Part shown: positions 38,164 through 48,900 of the stretch, one piece after another
How the letters are laid out: the number at the start of each line of letters is the position of its first letter
Numbering within the stretch: position 1 is the first letter of the stretch
The notes under the pieces: generated by a model
What the model saw: the letters and a program-made list of their open reading frames with translations, nothing else
Databases searched by the model: none
What the model was told of the DNA's origin: nothing
Assembly (NCBI GenBank): GCA_037349105.1
Contig: JAYJMM010000116.1
Coordinates: 2,728,001-2,792,000 of the forward strand
Source: Limnomonas spitsbergensis
Lineage: Eukaryota > Chlorophyta > Chlorophyceae > Chlamydomonadales
Length of the DNA stretch: 64,000 bases
Reading direction: 5' to 3'
Made by a program: the position numbers and the translations under genes

Positions 38164-39676
38164 AGTAGAGGCTCCTTAAAATAAACACGTGTAGCATACC
38201 CTGGGTTGCACCTTTTTGTTTGCAAGTGGCAGTTCAGGATATCTGACTGACCTGAGCAGCAAATTGCGGTATAAGTTCCATCAGCCGATACATTGCGCTG
38301 ACCAGTCACACATGACCTCATACGAGAAGAAGCACATGGGGCTGTACCTAAGCGGGGTAAGGGAAAGAGAAATTGATACATTACAAAGGCTTGATCCATG
38401 GCATGCTCTGTTTAAATCCACTCGTGATGTACATTTGCCCCTGTTCATAGAAAAGCTTGGGGTTAGCGAATTTACAGTCTAGCCCAGGGCAAATTTACCT
38501 CAGCAAGGCGAACTCTGATCCATCTGCCTCGAAACGCCCAGGCGGGATTAAAGCACGGTGCATACGGGTATGCAACTTGACCTACAGCAGTCCACCCAAC
38601 CTGAAGACGCCACATGTCATGTCAGGCAGCTTCTGGTCCCCCCACGAGACATGGCCGCATGTCTGGCCACACCTCTTTGCAGAGCAGCTGTGAGTCGTTA
38701 GCCCCTCCTCTGTCATGGATCACGCAGTGAAATCATCGCCGGTATTCTCGCAGATGCGGACCAGATCCCCCCGTGAACTGCAGCCAGTGAGAATGTTCAT
38801 GAGTCGTGGATCCTTGGCTGGGTTCTCTAGCATACAGTCACGAGAGATGCTGCAATATTCGCAGGCGGGGGGTAGTGCGTATGTGGGCGGGGTGTTTGCA
38901 TGTGGGAAGGAGCTAAGAATGCAGGTGGAGGGTCGCGAGCGCAGCTACGTGATGTGAATGCAAGCGAGGACCTGTGCATGCAAGGAATGCGCATGCGTGT
39001 GGGGCGCTCTGCAAGCAGGCGGGATGCTGTGTCGGGCGGGGTATTTGCATGTGGGCAGGGGTGTGTGCATGTAGGCAGTGTGCTTGTGGGTGGGAGCTGT
39101 GCATGCAAGCGGTGCGCATGCGGCCGGGGGGTAGTCCGGTAGTGCATGCAAGCGGGCGGGGTAACGTGCATGCATGCGGGGGGCTGGGCATGCATTCGGG
39201 GGCTGCCAGTGCTGGTGGAAGCTGCGCATGCATGTAAGATGTTGCCCAAAAAGGGTGGGATGCTGTGTTCGCTGGCTCAACGCTGTGCATGTGGGCTGAA
39301 ATTGCTCACCAAAATGCAGTGAATGCTCTTGTTGTAGGCGAAGGTTCAGGCACGCTTCATACCAGTAAAAGTAGTACCTGCAGCTTTAGAAAATCGCTCC
39401 TCATCAGGATGGGCTGCAGCAGCGAATAGTCCACCCTCGCCTGCAACACCCCCGCTTCCATGGAGGCCCTCTGGGCACTTGGTACGATCGGAATCGAGGT
39501 CGATAAATAACAAGTAATGCAAGTATTTAATGGCATGTGCTCCTCTTCAAAGATGACGGACTTAGGAAAAAATGACGTCACTCACTTGCCAACGTTGGCA
39601 AATAATGCCATGTCATTTGACTGAAACGTAGGAGAGTAAATGTACGTTTTAAGGGAGATCGATACCTCGGTGAGTC

Positions 39677-40100
39677 AGGTGACTCTGGTTTCAGCCAGTT
39701 GCTTATAGCAGGGACTGCCAGGGTGATATCAGACTTCATACTACGATGCAAAATGTTGGCGATGTCAGAGACAGGATGGCATGCACGGTGGCCGGTGGGG
39801 GCAATCATTGGCGATTGGGCGAATCGTATCTCCGTCCTGCCAACGATCGGACCGCGGACGCCTGAGGTGTCGACGTGTCGTACCCCTGCATGAGGTCCAT
39901 CAACACCAGAGATCTCTGGATCAGGGGATTTTTTCCAGGAAATGTGTACATGCCATATTCTGCTCGAGGGTACCCTCCCGGTCGCCTAGGAATGAAGGCA
40001 CGAGCCAGGTTCTGAACATCAGCTTCAGTTTTGGCGTACACGGTGCGTGTGCCGGCGTAAGGGCTGCGCTGCGGGACACACGTACCAAGATCACGGTATG
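39677..40100 (-). pseudogene. Possible gene remnant interrupted by the element
   Basis: Minus frames here look protein-like: PRRPGGYPRAEYGMYTFPG in one frame, then HPVSDIANILHRSMKSDITL and ISNWLKPESPDSP in another. The second runs into the element's right target duplication. Removing the element and one GGTGAGTC copy lets it continue for seven residues before a stop in the left flank. The frame change near 39830 and the lack of a recognised family make this a tentative pseudogene. Confidence 0.3.
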
Positions 40101-40714
40101 GCTGCAGGGTGACAGGCACCAGGCAACAGGAAGGAACAGAAATAGAACAACAAAGCGGCAGGCAGGAGACTGTAGCAGAAGCTGAGTAGCAGGGCAGTGG
40201 GCAGCAGGCAGTTGTTGCCTGCAGGCAGAATCGTAACTCATAGGTACCCAAGTTGGGCAGTATGACAGCAGGCAACACGCATAAGCAGGAGGTGTGCAAT
40301 GTACCGTCCAGACTTTATTTCACAGCCGTTCATTTCATAGCAAAGTTAAATTCACAATTTACAGCGAGCTCTACAGTCTACATGGGTAATTTTCCAGTAA
40401 CCATCTCAACACTGAGTCATATCCCATGGTCAAATGTTGTATCTTCTTCCTAATTTTAAAGGTGGTGTTTCACTTATCTTCATTCCGCCCACGTCATGTT
40501 GTATGATTGGGGCGTATTTACGACAGTTAACTACCGAAGGTAAGTTGCTGTTTCCACTGCACTGGAATTCTGTCGGGCAACCGACGCGGTTTAAGGCCCG
40601 TGTCGGTTTAGGCCTTTCTGTTCGAGGCCGAAACCACGCATTCGAGAATAGCCTAGTTTAAAGTTACCATCTCAGCGCAAAAAATCGTGTATCATGATGG
40701 ACGCTATTTCTATT

Positions 40715-41425
40715 GAGTCGTCAGGCAGGGGTGCAGGTTGTGCACGGCACCTCGGCATTGCTCAGGTAAGACCGACATAAAACAAACGAGGCCTAACTTC
40801 GGATCGCAAGTCGCAATCGGGATCACTGCTAGAGATTCGAATCGCTGCGATGAGGGCCCGGGCGGAGCAGGCAGGGTCGCAGGCGACGCACGGCTCCGCG
40901 GCATTGTGCAAGCAAGCCATCAATCGATGCAGGTCGTTCAAAACAATAAAGATATTCGAAGGAAAGTTCGCTACCACTCAGTCCAGCCGCAACGATGGGG
41001 GTCCCAACAGGGAGCAAAATGCACAGCCATTGCTTGCGCACTTTCCTTGAGACATAAGACCAGGCAATCAATTGTAGCCACCCATCCATGTGGCACCAGG
41101 CCCCATCTAGAAACATGCATGGAATGTCGCCCACCCCTCCAAACTTGCATGGCGCACTAGGACGTAGGAAACAAAGGCATGTGCAACCCGCCGGATCGGC
41201 ACCCAGTTCCCTAGGGACTACCCTTGCTTGCACATTTCAGGTCGTTGAAAACCAAGATGTTATGGTTTTTGGGTCTTGTGACTTTTCCAAAAGAAAGAAA
41301 AAAACATGTCCCATGTCACACTTCCAGGTGTTCAATAGGTAACATGCCAAATGGCAGACCGCAAGGCCGTCACATAACTCACATTGCCGTCACCAAGTTA
41401 ACTGGCATACAAAATGATTTCTTTC
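40715..41425 (+). repeat. Dispersed repeat family R1, copy A (partial)
   Basis: Shares GTCAGGCAGGGGTGCAGGTT, GCGATGAGGRCCCGG, AAACATGCATGGAATGTCGC and a GTTAACTGGCATACAAA end with copies B and C, but lacks their first 300 bp. Non-coding by appearance. Confidence 0.8.
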
Positions 41426-42445
41426 ATTCTACTCGGGCGCACTGAATTCAGAGACTCGACGACTGAGATCAGGAATGGGACAAGATACCTATTTGTTCTT
41501 TAGGACTTTGTAAGATATGCCAGAATGATTCAGTGTGCGAGAAGTGAACTTCCCCCCGGCTCCACTTTTCACTCATTCACTCATCCAGCCTGTCAGGCCG
41601 TGGTCGAGGGCGGTGGTGACAGGCGACGAACTCAAAATATAGCACCTCACGCAGACATTGCGATACCGATCGTGAATTTAATGCACATCGGAAATGGATA
41701 GGAAAGGTCAGCGTGCGAATTCGAGCAAACCTACAATAAGCCGAGGGCGCCCTGGTCAGAGTCGTCAGGCAGGGGTGCAGGTTGTGCACGGCACCTGGAC
41801 ATTGCGCAGGTAAGACATATAACAATTGAGGCCTTCTGATCGCAAGTCGCAATCGGGATCACTGCCAGCGAGTCGGAGCGATGAGGACCCGGTCGGAGCA
41901 GGCAGGGTCGCAGGCGATGCAAGGCTCGGCAGCATTGTGCAAGCAAGCCGACAATCGATGCAGGTCGTTACAAACAATTAAGATATTCGAAGGAAAGATC
42001 GCTGCCACTCGGTCTAGCCGCAAGAATGGGGGTCCCAGCGAAATACCTGGCCTACTAGTCGCATGCATGGCCACAGCCATTGCTTGCTCACTTTGCTGGA
42101 GACATAGGACCAGGCAATCAAGTGTAACCACCCATCCATGCAGCCCCAGGCCCCATCTAGAAACATGCATGGAATGTCGCCCACCCGTCCAGACTTGCAT
42201 GGTGCACTAGGACGTAGGAGACGGAGGCATGTGCAACCCGATCGGCACCCAGTTCCCTAGAGAGAAAGCTTGCTTGCACATTGCCAACTAAGATGGAATG
42301 GGGTTTGGGTATTGTTTCTTTTCTGAAAAGAAATATGTCCCATGTCACTCATCCCGGTGTTCAAAAGGCAACATGCCAAATGGCAGGCCGCAAGGCCGTC
42401 ACCAAGTTAACTGGCATACAAATTTTTCTGCACCCAGCACTATGG
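41426..42445 (+). repeat. Dispersed repeat family R1, copy B
   Basis: Nearly full-length copy, in direct tandem with copy A. It begins CTCGGGCGCACTGAATTCAG and ends GTTAACTGGCATACAAA, about 1.0 kb. It gives the intact site that shows the solo LTR insertion in copy C. Confidence 0.85.
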
Positions 42446-42599
42446 GGTTCGTTCATGTCACTGTTTTTTGTTCTGCGTTGGTTGCGCGCCCAAGGGGATC
42501 ACTTTTCCCCGCTCGTTCCCCTGTGTATTTAGAGCCTGAACTGTTTTGCTGGCACTTGCCCCATGCATGTCACATGATACTACCGTATATGTGACCAAA

Positions 42600-44410
42600 G
42601 CGTGCTCGCCGAGATTTCCGGCCCTGAACCCCGACTTTGCGGGATTACTGTAGGCCTCAGTCAGTTTAACCCAGTTATCCCTGGGGATCCTACCATGCCG
42701 TACCAGGCAGGATCCCCCGTACATATTAGTGGGCCTGCCGGTGTCCTTAAAGCCGGCAACTTTCCTCTTGACTCCACTTTATTCCTCAAGAGGACTTCCC
42801 AATCGTAGCTTGATAACACCTCCTTTGTAACAAGAGCAGTAGCCTTTACGTGCGCCGAGCCCACGCCACCTAGCGTCCAACCTCACCGCATCCTATAGGC
42901 TCTACCCTTCCAGCACCTCACGTGCTCCTCAGGACCTCTCTCGCTGCCGTGCGTACCTCTCCTCAAAGTGTTCAGTACTAAAGCCAGCTTCCCAGACTCA
43001 GCGGCCAGCGCCATCCCGTCCTAGCAGCCTGGCTACGGGAATCGCCCTCAGCCGCATACCGCGCAGCTTCCGTCCCTGCGTACTACGCAGTGCGTAGTTC
43101 TGCGGCCATCCCGGCTACCTCCGGCCTCGCCGCCTTCAGCGCACCTGAGACCGTCCGCGCCCCGAACGGGCACGGAACCCCGGTGAGCCGCCTCCCTCCA
43201 CGCTCCCTACTATCCACATATTACAACTGCATCGCGTAAGCCTAGACCCAGAGCCGCGCCGGGCGTAAAGCACCCCACGCGACTTCCGTGGGTCTCTCTG
43301 CGCCTCCCTCACCCAGATGTCAACGCAGTCAGCTTCACAGAACTACAAGGGTCCTCTTGAGGAATAAAAGCAAACTGTGGTCTGATCAGCCACCATTTGC
43401 CTGAAATTTCTCTGGAGAAGCTTGGTAGCAACTACAGTCAATATTGTTGAAAAGTGCCCTACAGCTTCGTAAAAGGCCTCTGACGAGAGGCCCTAGAAGC
43501 AGTTTCCCAGTTTCCCAGTTCCCATGCTGAGGATCTGCCAGGACCCGCCCCATTCGCTACGGAGCCCTGCCCTATTCAGACAAGCCTGAACCCTGACCGT
43601 GAAGTAATTACCCACGGCAGTCTCTTCCCGATCCCCGCACTCGCATAACCTGGCTGGTTATTAGCCAGTGTGGATTAGAAGCCAGTGCCTATTGGGGGTC
43701 CCACGTGCCTTGCCAGCAGCGTGCTGACCCAGTAATAGAAGAGCCCATAGTCCGAAGCACTGGCCCATCATCAGGCATATTGGCCTGGTAACCCTCAACA
43801 GCGACATGGCTGTGTTTTTGAGCTGCTGAATTCTAAAGACCTGCCGTGGAGTTGCAGTCTTTGTTATTCAACCTGTTTGCTGGTCTCCACGATTCATGGG
43901 AGCCGCGCAGGTGTAGTCAAAGCATACTCCTGCCCTAAGTCGACCGTAGGCTATTCCCTGCCTTTCGACCAGAGCCGGAGCATAATTGGTGCCACTTCTG
44001 TGTGATATCTGACACCAGCTCTGTGAAAATTAGTGATATCTGACACCAGCTCTGTGAAAATTAGTGCTAAAAGCCCGTAATTGTCAAAAACATCGGCCCA
44101 CCACCAAACAGCAGTTTGGTGATCTGAGGCATTTACCTGGTTGAAGCACACTAATTCTGTAATATTTGGTGTCACTTCTGTGTGATATCTGGCACCACTC
44201 CCGAGTGACAGTTGGCGTAAACCAAACCCGTACATGCCAAACCCATCGGCCCACCACCAGTAAAGTTAGGGTAGGGGCCACCCCCGAGACAGAGCCTCCT
44301 GCACCTCCCTCACCCAGAGGTCAACGCAGCCAGCTCCCCAGAACTACAAGTAAGGATCGCCGCACGCGGCTGCCTTGTATCATCAGTCGCAGTTACTCTT
44401 CCTGCTGCCG
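42600..44410. other. GC-rich non-coding tract, possible organellar DNA insertion
   Basis: Composition and texture differ from neighbours: no open frame, many short palindromes (for example TGCGTACTACGCAGTGCGTA) and a 50-bp direct repeat (about 43300-43349 and 44300-44350). Fragments such as CCAGTTATCCCTGGGG and CCGGGCGTAAAGC faintly resemble large- and small-subunit rRNA signatures. These matches are short and may be chance, so organellar origin is only a hypothesis. A 34-bp direct repeat with GATATCTGACACCAGCTC lies near 44005-44065. Confidence 0.3.
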
Positions 44411-45939
44411 TACATGAAGTACGGACATCTCTATTTGTGAGTAGTCTTGGCCTCTTTAAAGCCCTTTCCCCAGTTGTGAGTAGCTTTGGCCTCTCTAAGG
44501 CCTTTCTCCCTTTATATCACGTATACGGTTTAGAGGCGCGACATGCATGAAATGTGTTACTCTGCCGTAAATCTTCATCAAGGCTTCACAAATGCCTAAT
44601 CTTATGTTTTTTTTGACGACGGTGGGTTTAGAATAGTGCATACCCGCTGGGCCCTGCTGAACGCTCGGCCACGTGGGGCTGGTAGGGAATGACCATGCTC
44701 GATTCCATCTACCATGCACAGCCTGGGCCATGGTGCAGCCATGCCATCCTCCCATGTGAGGGGGCAGGAACATGGAACCCGGCGCTCTAGTCGGTGGGAG
44801 AGAGAAGATCGTGTGGCGGGTTCGCCCCTCAACCTCTGGGTATGGATGCCACCAACGTTATACCACTGGACCATTTCCCCCCAATAGGTGGGTATACGTG
44901 TCTGAGTTCCCAAACCGAGGTCTTTGGCTGGGGCTCACCTACAAGTGCATTATGGGGTCCAGAGTCCACAGGGTGGGTGGTATGCAGCACAGGGTGGGCG
45001 CAAGTTAAATTCGCGTTTGCCTTGGTTTATCTTGGTCAGCAAACTGTCTGAAAGCTCCTGTCCCCAACATCAAATCTGATGCTCCGTTGGACAAAAGTTT
45101 TATGAATTGTTTTCTCTTGTCGGTACCTGTGGAGGATAACTTCCGTAGCGTTCCTTGAATCAATCGTCAATATAGGGAAACCCGTCAAACCTGACTGCAA
45201 CTACGTGCAAGGGTTTATTAGAGGTAGAATAAACAAACAAATGTTCCCGGCAGCTTTCTAGTCTGGGCCTGCAACAAAAAGTCCACATCGCCATAAAAAT
45301 TTCTGAGGGAAACCGTTTTCAAAAGCAGCACTAGACTGAAAAAAATGAAATCCAACGGCTTCCCAAGACAAGGGTGAGGTGCTGCTATCGACTACTGCAG
45401 GCCCCAAACAAAAAGACAACATACCTCTGGTCTAAACCTCGCACAACAATAAAAGATAACTGCCACCGTACCAAGAAAAAATGTTTTTAATGACCAGCAT
45501 GGTAATCACACCTAGGTGCCGTACGGCGCTTTCAGAAATACTTCTTGCATGATGTATGGTGGCACCGAGGAGGCACATGGGACTGGCACTTGTGAACCAG
45601 GCACCGTGAACTTGAGGTGCTAAGCAAAAACAAAGGACACAAACAGCCCTTTTATCCCTTATGGATCTTCACCAAGGAGCCAATCACCGAAAGCGGTCAC
45701 ACAGGATGCCGTTATGTACATGCATGCCTTATCGAGGAGTGTTGAGGAGTTCTATTTTGATAAGAAGCAAGAGCAATTATGGCAGGCAAAAAAGAACACC
45801 TCAGTACCCCACAAATCTGACCTTGCAAATGAACAGGCTACACAGGCCTGTTAGCCATAAGCTGTCCACCTGAAGCTGTCTTGTCAATCATCATCATTAA
45901 AAATGTGCAGGTGAGCGGAAGAGCAGGTCACACAAAGAC
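44411..45939. other. Intergenic, 3' flank of the START gene
   Basis: No gene recognised. A dispersed-module fragment (GCATACCCGCTGGGCCCTGC) is at about 44637-44690. The rest is unique-looking sequence without long frames. Confidence 0.5.
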
Positions 45940-48900
45940 CTAGCCTGGACTTGGATTCTTGTCTTTGAGATATTCATTGATACGCTCTCTGATTACGGGG
46001 TACAGCTCTTGGCGCTGCTCCAGCCGCTGAGCTAGCTTGGAGCTGGCATCGTGGAAGGTGCGAGTGAGCAGGGCCGCCACCTGTGCATGGATTCAAATTG
46101 GGGATGCCGCATGGGTACCGTATTTAAATATTGCATACATTTTCTAGATTTTAGGTTCCAGGCGATGTCAGTCCTTTGGGTGCTCACTATGAAGGTACCA
46201 TTGAAATGTGAAAACGAAATAGGAGGCCCCCACATGCCCCTGAACCAGACACCTACTCGCTTTTGTGAGTGCCAGTGAAATGTAGAGCCGGAAAAGCAAG
46301 ACCCCCGTGCCCCTCAACCAGACACCTCCTCACTTTTGCAAGTGCCAGTAAAATGTCAAACCGGAAAAGCAAGACCCCATGCTCTGCACCCTCTGCTCTG
46401 AACCAGACACGCAATCACCGAAAGCTTGGAAGATTAAATCCCATTGATGCCAGAGACAAGTCTGTATATCCCCAGGGTTCCCTCATGTGTTCAAATTCCA
46501 TCCATATGTTCAAATTCGATATTTATAAAAAATATTATATCTAACGGTATATGTTCAGATTCTATCTACCGTAGATTTAATTTGCCTTCCCTCAGGCATC
46601 AACAAATGATTTATTGTAATGCTGCCCTCAGGGCAAACGGTCGACAAAACCTCTTACTTTCTGACTGGAAACTGGCATCAACAATCGATAATTAGTAAAT
46701 TCATGGATATCTCAACCCTAGCCAACGTTCATTGTGAGGGAAGGCAAACCAAATCTACAGTATATGTTCAGATTTTATCTATGTGTTCAAATTTCTCTGC
46801 TGGATCACAGGTAAGGGGCGCTGCAGATTCCAGACATGGTAGGGAGTCAGGGAGGACATTCGAGCAGGAATTCTGTGGTTATTGAGGCAGGCAGGTGTAG
46901 CGAAAGTCGAAAAGATATTACAGTGGCGGGGAACCAAAGCTGACCTGACGGTAGATAAAGGGTGCCAGGGTGCGGAGCACAAATGAGATGAAGAACTGCG
47001 GCACGTTCCTGTGGAAAGCAATAAAGGATTATACATTTATACTGCCTCAAGGAGCAACATGCACACATTCATAAACCTAAACCAAAACAATGCACAATGG
47101 TTTGCTGTACACCGGTGCAACAGTGGTTTGCTGTACATCTATGTAACAGAGGTTTGCTGTACACCGGTGCAACAGTGGTTTGCTGTACACCGATGCAACA
47201 GAGGTTTGCTGTACACCGATGCAACAGAGGTTTGCTGTATACCAGTGCAACTGGTGTTTGCTGTACACCAGTGGTTTGCTGTACACTAGTGCAACACTGA
47301 CATAAATAGCAAGACGATCAAAGCATTGAGGGATTCAGAATCGGCATGGGAGGCTCACTTGATTCCCATGTCCACGTTAAACGACGCGCAGACCCTGGTG
47401 GACGGAGGCGCTCCGTCAGCCACAGGCAGCGGCTCGAACATAAGGAAGCTCCCCCTGTGGAATTCGAACTTGGTATTCTTCTTCCATGATGCTGGCATGT
47501 CCTCCTGCGATCGCAGGCATTCAAAAAAGCCAGTCGGGAGAGCACTGGCCAGGAAAAGGTCTCAAGGCCAAGGTAAACTTCCGTGTTAACCTGTGCACGC
47601 ATCCATGATCTGATGCCACTCAAATTAGTTTGTTACAAAACCAATTGCCCACGTACTCTTCCAATCTGATTGCACTCAAACTGATTTGTCAAGAAACCAA
47701 TGGCCCACATACCCCTTCACCGAGCCCTCCAGCCTCGCATCGCTGCATGAGGTGCGTGTGCAAACGCACCTCATAGGTCAAAGTTCCGATTTGAAAGGTT
47801 TCCAAATTCTGAAGCTTTCAAATCGGAAACTTGAATTGTAAGTAAAAATGCAGGGTACCAGGTAGCCATGGAAGTCCCTGCACAGTTCCTGGCATGGGCC
47901 AGGGTGCCAGTTTGAAGATTCAGGAATCGAGATTCAGTGAACAGGGTAACCATTAATACACCGACACTGTTTCCAGTATGAGCCAGGGTTCCAGTTTTAA
48001 GTTCAGGATTCAGTAAACAGGGTAACCATTGATACACCGACACTGTTTCCAGTATGAGCCAGGGTTCCAGTTTTAAGTTCAGGAATCAGTAAACAGGGTA
48101 ACCATTGATACACCGACACTGTTTCCAGTATGAGCCAGGGTGCCAGTTTTAAGTTCAAGATTCAGTAAACAGGGTAACCATTGATACACCGACACTGTTT
48201 CCAGTATGAGCCAGGGTGCCAGTTTTAAGTTCAGGATTCAGTAAACAGGGTAACCATTGATACACCGACACTGTTTCCAGTATGAGCCAGGGTGCCAGTT
48301 TTAAGGTTCAGGAATCAGGATTCAGTGGATAGGGTAAGCACTGACGCACCGGGACTGTTTCCGGCATGCCGACATCAATCACCATGCAGCCCCGCTCCGC
48401 GAGCAAATCAATGCCTGTGGCCTGGATGAGAAGATCCAAGTTACTGAGAGGCCTGCAAGACCGGTTCCAGCCACACTCAGGATACGGTGCATGCAGCATG
48501 GCAAAGTAATTGACTAGGGAGACCGTTCCCCTCTTGATGATGGATTGGGTGCCAATATCACAAGCCTTGAAGGGGACTACAAGGTAGCAAAACACCCCAC
48601 ACCAAAAATCTTTACAGCATCAGACGTAGTGATAATAATAACAATGATAGTGAGTATCTAGCCCACCTCCCAGGGACACCCCAGTGCTCGGGTCAGCTGC
48701 CCAGCGCTACCTACGGGTCAGCGATTTCAAACACGATTTCACAGACAAGGGATCTAAAGCAACGACTTCTTCAAAGACTGAGTAACCTGAAGAGGGGCAC
48801 TGCATGAAGTAGGGTGCGCGCTTTGAAACGTGGGTTTTTAAAGAAGCTAAACCACCCTCAGCAGTTTGTCTTTCAGCTATGTTGCCACCTTAAAGCAGGC

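Larger units (their letters stand above)
33949..39668. mobile_element. 5.7-kb DNA element with ~0.8-kb inverted terminal repeats
   Basis: The left arm (33949-34730) and right arm (38861-39668) are inverted copies with many substitutions but clear continuity. They start NAGNTATCGATCTCC and pass through CATTTGACTGAAACG, GCCAACGTTGGC and a long TGCATGC-rich zone. Flanks carry an identical 8-bp GGTGAGTC (33941-33948 and 39669-39676), as expected of a target-site duplication; 8 bp fits hAT-type elements, while arms this long are more usual for Mutator-like elements. No transposase was recognised. The largest internal frames are 218 codons (38163-37507, minus) and 119 codons (35589-35948, plus), both unlike anything known to me. 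It may be non-autonomous or carry captured sequence. Confidence 0.85.
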
